Assembly (NCBI GenBank): GCA_034509495.1
Contig: CM067507.1
Location: forward strand, 32,851,388 to 32,915,387
Source of the DNA: Acestrorhynchus altus
Lineage: Eukaryota > Chordata > Actinopteri > Characiformes > Acestrorhynchidae
Direction of reading: 5' to 3'
Length of the DNA: 64,000 nucleotides
Part shown: positions 34,870 to 46,451 of the stretch, piece by piece
Layout of the letters: each line of letters begins with the position of its first letter
How positions within the stretch are numbered: the first letter of the stretch is position 1
The notes under the pieces: generated by a model
What the model was told of the DNA's origin: nothing
The model's database searches: none
Seen by the model: only the letters and a program-made list of their open reading frames with translations
Translations under genes and position numbers: made by a program

Positions 34870-35140
34870 TGGTTGTGCAGACAGCTTATATAATCTCAAC
34901 AGGAATGCCTTGCCAACAGAATGGGACACTTTAAAGCAGCTGCACATGAACCTACAGTCTCCATGCCTAATACCACGTGTTGGCCGGGGGATATACATCT
35001 TGCCAACTTTGGCTATAGAGTATAATGGTGCACACTAATGCTTGTTACTGAATGCAACCAAATCCTCACAGCAATGGTCCAAGCTTTCCTAGAAACTGTC
35101 ACAAGGGAGAGGAAACAAACATTAGCCCAACTATTTCTCT
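34870..35140 (-). mobile_element. TA-MITE family A, reversed fragment
   Basis: Reads CTTGCCAACAGAATGGGACAC, ATGAACCTACAGTCTCCATGCC, ACTGAATGCAACCAAATCCTC, ending in GAGGAAACAAACATTAGCCC. Both terminal repeats are lost and the middle has been replaced. Confidence 0.6.
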
Positions 35141-35149
35141 GCATACTTT

Positions 35150-35586
35150 GTTAACCTCCGTTCACCCTGTTGTTCACTTTACATGACCCCACACGACCAC
35201 CCAAGAGCAGGTATTATTTGGGTGGTGTGTCCTTAACACTGTCATCATCTAGTCCTTCATCAGTGCTGACAAGATGCCCAAAAGATGCTGCTGGCTGGGT
35301 ATTTCTGGGTGTCTGACCAACACAACACACACTAACGCACCACCACGTCAGTGTCACTGCAGTGCTGATAATGACCCACCCACATAATACCTGCTCTGTG
35401 CTGGTCCTGTGGGGTGCTGACCATTGAAGATGAGGGTGAAAGGAGGAGAATAAAGTCTACAGAGAAACAGATGGACTACAGTCTGTAATTATAGAACTAC
35501 AATGTGCTCCTGTATGGTCAGGGGAGCTGATAGAGTGGACAGTGAGTGTAGAAACAGGGCAATGGTATTCATGTTGTGACTGATAG
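35150..35586. mobile_element. Palindromic foldback element
   Basis: The left half (35155-35225) contains TTCACCCTGTTGTTCA and GAGCAGGTATTATTTGGGTGG. The right half (35330-35586) contains their reverse complements, CCCACATAATACCTGCTC and GACCATTGAAGATGAGGGTG, then ACAGATGGACTACAGTCTG and ATAGAGTGGACAGTGAGTG. It ends ATTCATGTTGTGAC. It is a common fish foldback type; a related half lies at 44079-44395. Confidence 0.65.
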
Positions 35587-35630
35587 AAAAAAAAAAAACA
35601 TGTTCTAGAACAACACGTACACACTCATGA

Positions 35631-35700
35631 ACACACACACACGCACACACACGCACACACACGCACACACGCACACACACACACACACACACACATACAC
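35631..35700. repeat. (CA)n with periodic CG
   Basis: CA repeats in which ACG interrupts at intervals of about 10 (35642, 35652, 35662, 35670). Confidence 0.95.
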
Positions 35701-35866
35701 AAACTAACCCAACCCAGCCATTCCCAAATGACTCATTCCAAAGGCATGGAACCCCCTTGTGTGTGGGTGTATGCCTATACGTGTGTGTATGTATGTGCTT
35801 TTGTAGAATTTGCTTTATCTTTAAAACTTGCATAAGACCCAGTGATGGCGGCATGCCAACACACTC

Positions 35867-35869
<3 letters not shown>

Positions 35870-35926
<57 letters not shown>
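35870..35926. repeat. (TG)n microsatellite
   Basis: About 28 TG units. Confidence 0.97.
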
Positions 35927-35928
<2 letters not shown>

Positions 35929-36079
35929 TTTGCGCTTTCATGCATGAGCCTACTCTGCTTTGTGGTTGTGTTTGCATAAGTGACTGCACCTTAAAATTCC
36001 CAATAAAGTATTTTTCCCCATTCTCTGCTGTTCAGGCTGCAGCTCTCGAAGGCCAGTATTAAGTTATCAAATGGATATG

Positions 36080-36520
36080 ACCATTATGTTAAAGGCTGCG
36101 TACTGTGCCAACATTTTTAACATATGCCGCTTCCTGGAAGAGCTGATAAATGGCCCGGGCACCATTTTTTCAAGGCTATTAACTTGAGTGCTTTTTTATT
36201 CTGTCTCATTACTTTTTAAACAGCCATAGGAAGTCATGGGGAGGGTTTCTAAAAAAATCCAAACACTCAGCGAAGCAATTTAAATAAGCAATTTGTAACT
36301 TTCAACAAAGGTGAAGTAAAATAATAATAAAACATGTGAGGGGTTTGATCTGGGTCATGCAGTGAAAAAGAAAGTGGTGCGCTAAATGTGCTTGATTGAA
36401 ATGTGTACATTGCACTAGTGTATAACATCAACGCAGACCTTCCATTTAAATCGACTCACTTCTGTGGCGAAACACATTTTATTCACGCAGGTATTATCCA
36501 CGCATTTGAATCACATTTAA
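36080..36520. promoter_or_regulatory. Candidate conserved non-coding block
   Basis: Repeat-free, with GAGCTGATAAATGGCCCGGG, AGCAATTTAAATAAGCAATTT and CTTTCAACAAAGGTG (TCF/LEF-like CTTTCAA/ACAAAGG). No frame is coding-like. Function is an inference. Confidence 0.28.
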
Positions 36521-36569
36521 TGTTTATTCAGTATATTCAAAAAAAAGGACATTGATCCATTGTACTGCA

Positions 36570-36812
36570 CACAGGGGAATTTGTCCTCTGCATTTGACCC
36601 GTCCACACACAGTGATACACACTCATACGCACTAGTGAATTCACACACTAGAAGGCAGTGAACACACATGCCCGGAGCAGTGGGGAGTCCTATCCATAGC
36701 ACCTGAAGAGCAGCTGGGGAGTTAAGTGCCTTGCTCAAGGGCACTTCAGTCATGTCCTGCCAGTTCAGGGATTCAAACCAGTTCCCTAACCATCAGGCCA
36801 CGGCTGCCCCAG
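36570..36812 (+). mobile_element. Dispersed repeat, SINE-like
   Basis: GGGGAATTTGTCCTCTGC, ATTTGACCCGTCC, CACTAGAAGGCAGTGAACAC, CCCGGAGCAGTGGGGAGTC, GTGCCTTGCTCAAGGGCAC and CTAACCATCAGGCCACGGC appear in the order of an abundant fish dispersed repeat. I cannot settle its class (SINE or a LINE 3' end). The minus-strand 78-codon frame lies inside it. Confidence 0.65.
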
Positions 36813-36967
36813 TAACAGTAGACAGGATTAGTGGTGCAGTGTTATAGAAATGGCCACAGTGCATCTAAATGATACAGGAAGCATAGAAATTATGTTACAC
36901 AGTGATAGAATCACGGTAATGAAATGAGCCTTTAGTGGTATTTTTATTTGTACAATAAGATTCTGTA

Positions 36968-36968
<1 letters not shown>

Positions 36969-37011
<43 letters not shown>

Positions 37012-37013
37012 AA

Positions 37014-37044
<31 letters not shown>

Positions 37045-37046
37045 AA

Positions 37047-37077
<31 letters not shown>

Positions 37078-37079
37078 AA

Positions 37080-37171
<92 letters not shown>
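36969..37171. repeat. Patterned (ACT)n then (AAT)n array
   Basis: ACT blocks of 14, 10, 10 and 18 units are separated by single AAA triplets (37011, 37044, 37077), so a 33-bp unit is itself repeated. At 37134 the array changes to about 12 AAT units. The poly-Thr, poly-Ser and poly-Val frames are its translations. Confidence 0.97.
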
Positions 37172-37173
<2 letters not shown>

Positions 37174-37265
37174 TCATTATGATGCTCCACTGACTGTAAT
37201 AGGGGGAGTAGGCTCTGAGCGTGCTGAGTTGTGAGGGTTGCGAGTTTGAGAAGTGACACTGAGAC

Positions 37266-37267
<2 letters not shown>

Positions 37268-37342
<75 letters not shown>

Positions 37343-37344
37343 TG
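37268..37344. repeat. (TG)n microsatellite
   Basis: About 38 units with two TATG interruptions. Confidence 0.97.
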
Positions 37345-37434
37345 AAAGAGAATGACATACCGCAAATAGTGCCTGTGTACAGTTCCTCACTTCAAGTCAA
37401 GGCCACTGCCATGCACCACCGTAACCATGGAGAT

Positions 37435-37438
<4 letters not shown>

Positions 37439-37506
<68 letters not shown>
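37439..37506. repeat. (CA)n microsatellite
   Basis: Thirty-four perfect CA units. Confidence 0.97.
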
Positions 37507-37509
<3 letters not shown>

Positions 37510-37639
37510 CCTCTATTTTCAATACTGTCAAAGCATCACAGCAACAACAATAACAGCAACAACAATGACAAACATTCAAAAAATACAAAAAAATAAAAAA
37601 AGTCTTGCTCCAGTCTTCCCTGGACAGTATAGACAGTTA

Positions 37640-37751
37640 CTCCAACAAAAGCAGAATACACTCTTTTATAATACCCTGGATTTCAGAAGAACAATGAATG
37701 CACATATTGCTGCATTGCTGTTGGTGTCCCAATATTTTTGTCCATACAGTG
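37640..37751 (-). mobile_element. TA-MITE family A, 5' end, reversed
   Basis: Ends GGTGTCCCAATATTTTTGTCCATACAGTG, followed by TA (37752-37753), the reverse complement of the family left terminus. The interior is cut after about 110 bp. Confidence 0.75.
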
Positions 37752-38019
37752 TATCTGCTGTGCGTGCACTGGTTGGTGGCTTTCCAGTGGGGGATTCAAC
37801 ATGCAGGGCTTCTTTTGGATGCTTGTCCCATCTAATGTGGCTGTGCTCACTGAGTGGACCCCATACCCCTCTCTCTTTCTGTCTCACACAGGCTGGCACT
37901 CAGAGACTTCTTTTGGAGGCTCTTTAGCTGGAGCTGGTGGGATTAGATTGAAGTGAAATACTGTGAATGTTTCATGAAGAATGAATCTGCCAGTCTGGGC
38001 TGAGACGGCTCGGGTGGAT

Positions 38020-38300
38020 GTGAAATTACTGACTCCCTCACTAATCTTCCTCTGAATGCAGTGGCCTCAAACACGGCAGCCTAATGTTTGATCACGGAAA
38101 TGTCCTAAAAGCTCATTAATAGCACATAAGACTCATTAATGAGGACCAACTCAGACGCACGCTTTCATCAGCCGTCCTCGTGCTGTCGTGTCTTTTCTTA
38201 CTCACGAAGGAGTGACAGATGAAGGTTGCTGTGAAGGTATATGGTGACGGTGATGTGGTTGATGTTTTCACTTCTTAATGAAATGGTGTCGTGAAAAATT
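38020..38300. promoter_or_regulatory. Candidate conserved non-coding block
   Basis: Two copies of a homeodomain-like CTCATTAAT (38113 and 38132) lie 19 bp apart, near GTTTGATCACGG. The block is repeat-free. Function is an inference. Confidence 0.25.
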
Positions 38301-38489
38301 AATTCATGCTTTTTATTCTCTAACATCAAATGCAGTCAGCAGGCCAGCAGATTGGCAGGGTCTGAGGTAAGTGTAGTCATAGTAACTGTTAACCGATTAC
38401 AGTACAGTGTTGTTACATATTGGCTACATCGTATCACCAGGGGAAAAATAAAATCAGCATAACTGCACGATGTAACCAGTACTCGGCAA

Positions 38490-38790
38490 AGCCAGGGAAG
38501 GCTTCTACTGGATTCTGGACCATTGCTGGATTTGATTGCATCCAACAATAAGAGCATTAGTCAGCTCAGGATGTTGGATGATCACCACCCCACTTCATTC
38601 TCAACTCCCCAACTCATCCCAACCCAGTCCAGGGAATGCAGTTTCCCAGCTCAATGCTGGGGGTCTTCTCTACAAGAACTGGACAAGCTGTGTGTGTGCA
38701 TTTGCACATCTGTGTCAGTAATGGGTGCAGCTTAAAGTAGCTGAACACATTCGTTCGAAGGGGTGTCCACAAACATTTGGACATGCAGTG
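38490..38790 (+). mobile_element. TA-MITE family A, 3' part
   Basis: Family order from GGGAAGGCTTCTACTGGATTC, through TGGATGATCACCACCCCAC and ACATCTGTGTCAGTAATGGG, to the terminus GGGGTGTCCACAAACATTTGG-ACATGCAGTG at 38790. The left terminus is lost. Confidence 0.8.
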
Positions 38791-39259
38791 CATTGAATGG
38801 AACAGTCCCAAAATTTGGCAAATTAATCAACTAAATATAAACCCAGATGTTTCCCTATTCAGTGAGTCACCCTTTCATACATTGCCTTTGGTACAGTTTC
38901 CATTCTTTTCATAAGACTCACTTTCACTGTTTCTGCAAGAAAACTTTCCACATCTCCACACTTCACTCCTAGAAGATGGAATATTTTCTGCTCCTTACCA
39001 CCCAGGTCCTCTCAAACAAAATGAGTGATGTTGAGGTCTGGACTCTTATTCTGAGAACAGCAGCTGCTGTTTGATTTGATCAAATGTTCTCCGGTTTCTG
39101 TTGAATGTTTGGCCCAGATTTGAGCTGTAGGTGCAAAATGTGGCCAGATTTGGCCCAAACGTGTCTGCTATCTGCTAGTCATCTTCTCACAGTGGAAGTC
39201 TGGACTCAAACACCTGTGGATTCTTCAGATCATAATTCCTAAGTTGAAATATTTAAAGT
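38791..39259. other. Unannotated DNA
   Basis: No repeat family or exon recognised. Confidence 0.35.
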
Positions 39260-39490
39260 AGTTTCACTTTATTGTCATTTTTGCTACAATGAAAGTCTTT
39301 TCTTCGCGCATCTCACTTACAAAAAGCCAGGGTCAGGGGTCATCCATACTGTGGGACCCCTGGATCCCCCTGGAGGTTGTAACGGGCCTTGCTCAAGGCC
39401 CGACAGTGGCAAGTTAGCAAACTCACGTGACAAACCCACAGTCCTTTGAGTAATAATCCAATCCTCTAACCACTGAGAAACCACTGTTCC
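39260..39490 (+). mobile_element. Dispersed repeat related to 36570-36812
   Basis: CACTTTATTGTCATTTTTGC, then TTCTTCGCGCATCTCAC, AAAAGCCAGGGTCAGGGGTC, GGGCCTTGCTCAAGGCCC-GACAGTGGC and AATCCTCTAACCACTGAG. It has the same layout (a CTTGCTCAAGG centre and a CTAACCA..GAG end) as the repeat at 36570, but the sequence is diverged. Confidence 0.5.
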
Positions 39491-39780
39491 TGTTGTTTTA
39501 TAAAGTGGACTTGTTAGGTTAGTGTTGGAGGTCTCCCAAATGTAGCAGTTGAATATATTCAACAGTTTGGAAGACCACCATGTTTGGTTTGTGTGATTGT
39601 GTTGGAGAATTCATGCCTACTGTATGCAGAAATCGGCCAATCAGATGCCGAGCTGAGGTTCAGCCTCTGTTTGTTTGCTTTGACCTTGTTGCCATGGTGA
39701 TCTGTGCACATGTCCTCAACGTCCAGTTGTGAGTCACAAGCCACTGCAGCCTATCAGCATCAGCCTCTGAGCAATGCTTT

Positions 39781-39781
<1 letters not shown>

Positions 39782-39847
<66 letters not shown>
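39782..39847. repeat. (CA)n microsatellite
   Basis: About 32 CA units. Confidence 0.97.
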
Positions 39848-40189
39848 TTGAATCGGCCCTTCCCGTAGCAGTTATAAATAGACGTTGCTGAATTAGACTG
39901 TCATTTGTGGATGGCCACAGTGTTTTGTCCTAAACACACATCGCCATGGAGACATGTACTGCAGCAGCTGAAGAACTAAAAACAAGGGATTCCCTTTTTG
40001 TGTCACATGACCCTTTTTTAGTAACCCTATCACGATGAAGGGGGTTTCCTGCCGAACGTTCAACTTACGGTTTCACATTCCTGTGGCTGGAGTTCATACT
40101 GTACCCTGTTAAACAGTGGTGGGGGCCTTGAGTTCTTCGGAAACTGGACTTTTTCACTGCTAATTCTAATTTCAGGAACCAGGCAACAC

Positions 40190-40310
40190 ACATTGACATT
40201 GCTTCTGAACTATATAATAGTTCTTTCAATTCTCTGTAGAGAACCAAACATGGTTCTCCTTTGGCTTCGTTCAAATAACGTTTTGAAGCGCCTTTATTTT
40301 TAAGAGTATA
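40190..40310. repeat. AAGAACC-type dispersed repeat
   Basis: GAACCAAACATGGTTCTCC, then GTTTTGAAGCGCC and TTATTTTTAAGAGTATA, the last matching the common fish end TTTTTAAGAGTGTA. A related piece lies at 58715-58880. Confidence 0.5.
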
Positions 40311-40333
40311 AATAACTGTTCCTTGTCTAAAAA

Positions 40334-40338
<5 letters not shown>

Positions 40339-40412
<74 letters not shown>

Positions 40413-40429
40413 ACACACACACACACACA
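40339..40429. repeat. (CA)n microsatellite
   Basis: About 45 units with one CCA interruption. Confidence 0.97.
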
Positions 40430-41477
40430 ATGTTGTGAATGAAAAGAAATGAAACATCAACAAAGAAGGACTTCAAGTGGCAAAATGGTGCATCTCCTGC
40501 TCCTAATAAAAAAACAGGCGAGCTGTGACACTGAAGTGGAGGACACTTCACTTGTTGAAGGCAGCAGTGACCTCTCACGAGAGTTCTTGCTGGCTACTGA
40601 AGCACGAAGCACATAATGAATAAAATAACATTGCATTTTCACCGTCTGAGCAATGTGACTGACGTGAAGGATATCATCACTTCCACATGCTTGATTAGGT
40701 TTATTGATCATACATGAATATGTATAAATAAATCACACAGCCGGAAAGTGTTGTGAGCAGACTGGATGTTCAGTTCTGCTTTTAGGCCTGTCAATCCATT
40801 TAAAAGGGACACCATTAATCACACCGTCGGCTGTGATTTATCACATTAATCACACTTTTCCCTCAATAATAAATCTTTAAATGTAAAATAAAAGAAACAA
40901 ACTAAGATTAACACTGGAATCTCTAATATTTATATTAGAGATGCCAATCACATCATTTTAAGTGCATTCCAACAATGTTCTGCTACAACTGTTGCGCCAA
41001 TATTTGTGTTACAGTATTCTGTAATGAATCATGATCTCAAAATGCTAGTGTTTCCTTGTTTTTACTATGAGGAGGACAATATAGTGTGACATGCAGGGCA
41101 GACTGGCTAGAGAAACTTTCTTTGGAGAAAACTAACATTAGTGCAGCACAGCTTGCAGCTCAGACCATAACAACATCTCCATATTCAGCTTTTACAGCTT
41201 TTAACACATAGAAGGATGGATTGTGAGGTAGGAGATGAAATGCACTGCACGGGAGCTGCGAGAACAAGAAGAGAAGGGAGGGGTGGGAGTGGGAGATTTA
41301 GGAGATTTAATTTATATTTCAACATAAACAAAATGTAATCCAACTTCTGAACTCAGCAGTATTGACGGCATGTTTACATCACTAAATAAAACCACCAGGC
41401 TCTGTATAAAGGGTGTTGGGGCCAAACATTGTAAAATGCAGGAACATATGTGCATACATATTCACTTTGGACAGCAT
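40430..41477. other. Unannotated DNA, 1 kb
   Basis: CTAATATTTATATTAG (40923-40938) is a perfect 16-bp palindrome. No exon or repeat family recognised. Confidence 0.35.
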
Positions 41478-41736
41478 TGTTCTGGAGAACACAGTTCCAC
41501 AGTTCCACAGCTCAGTGCTGGGGGGCTTTGTACCCTCTAGACCATGTCTGGCGTTAGGTATGGTGCCAATAGGTTCATGTTTATCTGCTCCAGAGAGTCC
41601 TATTCTATTGGCAGTACTTCTCTACAGGGATTAGACAGAATGTGAGAGCATTTGCACATCTGTGTCAGCAATGGGGGTTAAAGGAGCTGAATGCATTCAT
41701 TAGAAGGGGTGTCCACAAGCCCTTGGACATGCAATG
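41478..41736 (+). mobile_element. TA-MITE family A, 3' half
   Basis: AGAACACAGTTCCACAG, GGTATGGTGCCAATAGGTTC, ATGTTTATCTGCTCCAGAG, ATTGGCAGTACTTCTC, ACATCTGTGTCAGCAATGGG, GAAGGGGTGTCCACAAGCCC and the terminus ACATGCAATG, followed by TA at 41737-41738. Confidence 0.85.
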
Positions 41737-41949
41737 TATGGCGCATAAATAAACCGTTATTCTTTAACATGGTAATTTATTGCAAATCGACAGAGAAAAC
41801 CTGTTCATTATATTACAACCTGTTGAAAAGCTGCTGGGTGTCGCGGTGTAGACTGGGCTATTTGCTGGATGCCGGATGCTGTGAAACCACAACAAGCTTC
41901 TGAATGCCTAGAACAAAAAAAAAAACAAAAAAAAAACAGCTCCAGGGCT

Positions 41950-42195
41950 TTCAGGGCCAGAGGTGTGTGGGTGATTTGTACTGGAGGCGGACTCGCATAA
42001 TTTGTGATGATGAACGGCTGTGGCTTTTCTGCGGTCCCAGATTTAATCCAAATTTTGCCTCTAAAAACGTGTAACGTAGAAGACTACCGTGGTCCCAGGC
42101 CACAATTCACTTAGCTGTCTCGAGGCATCCATCCAACATGGCAGATGGCCACGGCATGGCAGACACTAGTGGAAGAACAGGAGGAGGAGAGGAGG
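41950..42195. promoter_or_regulatory. Possible conserved non-coding block
   Basis: Repeat-free DNA with TCGCATAATTTGTGATGATG and CCACAATTCACTTAGC. An ATG in fair context (42138) opens a frame that runs straight into the GA repeat, so it is not supported as an exon. Confidence 0.2.
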
Positions 42196-42200
42196 AAGGG

Positions 42201-42202
<2 letters not shown>

Positions 42203-42241
<39 letters not shown>
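42203..42241. repeat. (GA)n microsatellite
   Basis: Nineteen perfect units. Confidence 0.97.
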
Positions 42242-42242
<1 letters not shown>

Positions 42243-42365
42243 AGACAGACAGACATTTGGATCCCACTCACTCTCTGCACTTCAGCAAGGCTGCTGCTCT
42301 GGAACATCATCAAAATGCCACTCAGTATTCTTCACAGTCAAGCTGAAAACACAGCAGGCTCTGCA

Positions 42366-42414
<49 letters not shown>
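42366..42414. repeat. (CA)n microsatellite
   Basis: Twenty-four perfect units. Confidence 0.97.
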
Positions 42415-42417
<3 letters not shown>

Positions 42418-42558
42418 TATATCTTTCTGTGATCGGATGGAGTCATTAATTACTCTAAATAAATTCAGAGTCAAGGCTGTGAAGAATGTAGGAGAAGTGA
42501 GATGTTTAGTAAAAAAACTCAGGAAAGACAGCATGTATGTTTAATGCAAACACTCTGG

Positions 42559-42686
<128 letters not shown>

Positions 42687-44078
42687 TTGCGTGACGAGGA
42701 TGGAAACTTCGCCCTTGTTTGGAGAGTAAGCAGGCCCGGTGCATGTGATGTCATCACCCCTGAGACCTCTTGTCCAAGGGTCATCTCCTCACAGACCACC
42801 AGATCTCACGTCGTCCATGCGTTTATGTGAAGCTTTGGCTGCGTTGTACACTACAGCTGATCTCTGAGTGTATCACACTTTGAGGCATTAGGATATTCAG
42901 GACTGGGTTATCTGGGCAGTAAGTCTTTATTTCCTCAATAAAACACTGATATTAGAATAAATAGACTCAAACACATTAAAATGATCATGCAAAAAGTGTT
43001 TTTTCATGGTAGTCCAGTATCGTTTACAGTTCTCATCCCACACCTGGGTTGGTAATCAGGATGCCTGTAAAATCTAGGACTGATTCACACGGGATGAGAA
43101 GTCCTGGCATAAATGGTTGAACTGGGAGTGGCTACTCGATTCATGCGCTGTGGTCACCTCCGCAATATTTCACTTTACAACTTATGAAAAACGACGGGAT
43201 GATAAGCAGTTGTCTAACCCTCGTACAGTAATCTGCACTAGGTATGAACCAGCATGTATGGGCGCTTCGAAAGCAACCTCCACGGCTGCTGTTTTGTCCA
43301 CGAGTCCATTTACATACATCCATTCAAACTGGCTTTTTATTGGCAGGACCAGTATCACTGTAGAAATGATATTCCCTCAGTTTAACATATACAGCTAATC
43401 CCATCCACACGGCTTAGGTTAGGTTCAAGTGCACCTCTCATAGGTGCACAAGTGTCCTACAAACCGATTCGAACATGGCTCAACCAATCAAATTTCAGAA
43501 CTGGGGCTTTTGGTGACCTGAAGAGCCCTTTGTTGGTTTGGTCATAAAGGGCCCACACTGTCTTCAGGTTTCTCTCATTTTGAATGTTTGTGGTTCATTT
43601 ACATGCTGCTTGTGGCTTTACAAGTTTAATTGATGTGACATGACATCAGCGGGGATGGAGAGCCTGCCCTGAAAACAGCATTAATGTCACATTGTTGGAC
43701 GTGGTCAGTTGAATACTAATCACTAATTACATCGAAGGCTGAAATACTCTTTAAAGGTAAAGCTGAATTCATTTAGATTTGATATATAATTAAATATTTA
43801 CAATTTTACAAGAGTGCCAAATGCAGTATTGTAGAGAGAAACCAAGTCAGAATTCGTCACAGTGGGGGTGACAGGAACGAGAAGCCTAAAGAGATTAATG
43901 GTCCGAAAGATACTTCACAGGACCCTTATTGGGATTCTGCTTCAGGCCGAGACTGATTGTTTAACAGTGGTCAGAGAACTGTCGAAATGGTCCAAAATAT
44001 AGATATATTTTCCTATTTACTATTTATTATAAAGAAAACTCACATTCATGTAGATTCATTGATGGTATTTTATACAGG
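42687..44078. other. Unannotated DNA, 1.4 kb
   Basis: No repeat family or exon recognised. 43050-43330 has more CpG than its surroundings and overlapping 93- and 60-codon frames on opposite strands, with no motif. Confidence 0.35.
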
Positions 44079-44395
44079 CTAGCCATAGCATTATGACCAC
44101 CTCCTTGCCTCCACATTCATTGTCCATTTAATCAGTTCCACTGACCACATAGGATCACTTAGTAGTTGGACAGTGAGTCCACTGTATTATCCACTCGTAA
44201 TATCACAACCCACACTAACACATCACTACCATGTCAGTGTCACCCTGTGAGGGTCCTGTGAGGTCCTGATCATTGAAGAACAGGGTGAAAGGAGGACAAT
44301 GAAGTATGCAGAGAAAGAGACGGATAAGAGGAGCTGATAAAATGGACAGTGAGAGTAAAACAAAGAGGTGGCCATGATTGTATGTGGTGTATGGT
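44079..44395. mobile_element. Foldback element, two joined end pieces
   Basis: AGCCATAGCATTATGACCACC, TTGTCCATTTAATCAGTTCC, then ACACTAACACATCACTACC, ATGTCAGTGTCACCCTG, CATTGAAGAACAGGGTGAAAGG and TGATAAAATGGACAGTGAG. The last block is the reverse complement of the second, so it folds back. The right half matches 35330-35586. Confidence 0.65.
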
Positions 44396-45274
44396 AAGTA
44401 AAATGGCTTTGTTCATGTTGTAGGCATGCAAACCCTAGTACCTACTGGAAGCTCTAACCATAACCACTGTCGTTTCTCCACAATGAACCATCATAATGGT
44501 TATGTTCAGGAATAAAAAAAAAGGGAAGGATTTTCCATCATGAAAGTAGACAATTAGACTAACTCTAATTCTGCTGTACATCTAGACCAACAACCGTTCA
44601 ATAATCACTATTAGTAAGAGTGTATTTGCACTAATAGTGGCTAATATAAATAGGAAATCTGGATCTGAGACACAGTTGTCTGAGAATGAGTTTAAAGCTC
44701 CCACAATGTGGGGATTCCTCTGAAATCTCCACTGTGTTTGTTCAGGGATTGGAGGTGGGGGAGAGGAAGTGGAAGCATTCGGGGAAGAAGAAAAGGGAGG
44801 GGTGCACGGGGGTGGGGGGGGGGGGCGAAATTAAATCAGCACAGCAACTTTAATAATATATCTATTTTCCAGCTCACATATGAAAGGAAATGAGTTTCAA
44901 AGGTGAGGTCATGCTTCAACTGTCACTTACATTTGATAGCTGCCACGCGTCACTGATATGAACGGTACATTGGAAGCTAAACAGACTGCCTGTAAGTGCT
45001 CTATTGCCCCCACTCACGAAGAATGCAAATGTTTTTATTGCTTCCAGCCACATGCAATAAAATAGCAATATGCTTTTTTTTTTTTCACTCTGAATGCATG
45101 TAAAAACATTAAGCTAAATTCTACACCTCCGAACCAATGATCGCTCACTCCTGCTGTGGGCATGAGCTTAAAGAAGAATCCTTCACAGAGCTGCTGCTCA
45201 GCGCTGTCAGGGGGAAAAAAAGTGTGGTGTAGAAATGGCTGCAAGCAAATGGAGATGCTTGAACTGTAGATGGA
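44396..45274. other. Unannotated DNA
   Basis: A G-rich tract lies at 44756-44826 (runs of 5 to 10 G). No repeat family or exon recognised. Confidence 0.35.
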
Positions 45275-45960
45275 AAAGTGCAGTTTATTAGGAACACTGT
45301 ACTGATGCTGGAGGTACGGTCTCCTTCTGCTTGCAATCAGCTGCATTTCTGAGTGGCATGCATGATAGAAACATTCCTTTGAGGTTCTTGGTCATAAGGA
45401 TATGACTGTGTCACAAACCTCCTGCAGGTTTTTCATGCTGGGAATATCATTTTCTGCCACATCCTAGGATGTTCTATTGGATTGAGATCTGGTAACTAGG
45501 AAGATCTTTGAAGGACACCAAACTCTTGATCATGGTCATGAAACCTGTTTATGAGACCTTTGCTTTGTGACCTGGTGCATCATCATGCTGGTAGTAGCTG
45601 TTAGAAGATGGTAAATTGTGATGAAGGGATGGACATGGTCATCAGCAGTATTCAAATAGACTGTGGCTTTCAAGCAATGGTTCATTGGTGGTAACGAACC
45701 CAAAGTTCCCCACGTTACTACCTTACTATTTCTCAACAGAAATCAGACCAGAATCATCAGACTAGGTTCTCCAGTGTCAACTGCAGCTTCAGGTCTCTGT
45801 TCTTAGTTGACAGAAGTGAAAGCTCCAAAGAGGTCTTCTGCTGTTGTAGCTCATCCTCCTCTTGGCTAAACATGGACATTCCGAGATGCTTTTCTGCTCA
45901 CAGTGCGTTCTGCTTCTCCTGCAAAGTTAATACTTTGGAGAGTCAACATTTTACATGGAC
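45275..45960 (-). pseudogene. Tc1-like element fossil
   Basis: The terminus TTTATTAGGAACACTGTACTG (45283) resembles the end of a widespread Tc1-like family. On the minus strand, 45590-45561 reads QHDDAPGHKA, the region of the second catalytic Asp. 45492-45472 reads PDLNPIE, with the third catalytic Glu. The spacing is about 33 residues but the two lie in different frames, so there is a frameshift between them. The N-terminal half is shortened and the far terminus is gone; a family A MITE starts 17 bp beyond. The minus frame at 45536-45736 is part of the decayed region. It cannot make an active enzyme. Confidence 0.75.
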
Positions 45961-45976
45961 ACTGGCATTTCCAGTA

Positions 45977-46451
45977 CACTATATGTCCAAATATTTGTGG
46001 ACACCCCTTCTAATGAATGCATTTACTTTAAGTTGCACCCATTGCTGACACAGATGTGCAAATGCACTCTCACATCTTGTCTAATACCTGTAGGGATGCA
46101 CTGCCAATAGAATAGGATTCTCTGGAGCAGATAAACATGAACCTATTGGTACCATTCCCAATGCCAGATATGGGCTAGAAGGGTATAGGACGCCCAGCTT
46201 TGAGCTGTGGAACAATGGAACTGAGTTCTCTGGAATGATGGGGCTCCGTCCAATTGTTTTGGGCTGGATGAGTTGAGGATGAGGTGGGGTGGTGATCATC
46301 CAACATCCTGACCTCACTAATGCTCTCGTCACTGAATGCAAATCCTCATAATAATGCGCCAGCAATGCCTTCCCTGAACAGCAGACACAGTTAATCCAAT
46401 TAAGATTTGAGAAGTAATAATAAATGTCCTAATACTTCAGTTAATATAATG
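45977..46451 (-). mobile_element. TA-MITE family A, full length
   Basis: Begins CACTATATGTCCAAATATTTG after TA (45975-45976) and ends CTTCAGTTAATATAATG before TA (46452-46453), so the TA duplication is intact. The interior in reverse order is GACACCCCTTCTAATGAATGC, TTGCACCCATTGCTGACACAG, AGATAAACATGAACC, GGTGGTGATCATCC and ACTGAATGCAAATCCTC. It is about 475 bp. The 94-codon minus frame inside is not a gene. Confidence 0.9.

Noticed and set aside
35631..35926. CRISPR-like direct repeats
   Set aside because: The regular spacing comes from CA repeats with ACG interruptions. There are no unique spacers and the DNA is vertebrate.
36828..37390. Long minus-strand frames (148-176 codons) rich in Ser, Val, Thr and His
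   Set aside because: They are translations of the (TG)n, (ACT)n and (AAT)n tracts. No flanking coding sequence.
42138..42241. ATG in a fair start context opening MADGHGMADTSG
   Set aside because: The frame runs straight into the (GA)n tract and no downstream exon is visible.
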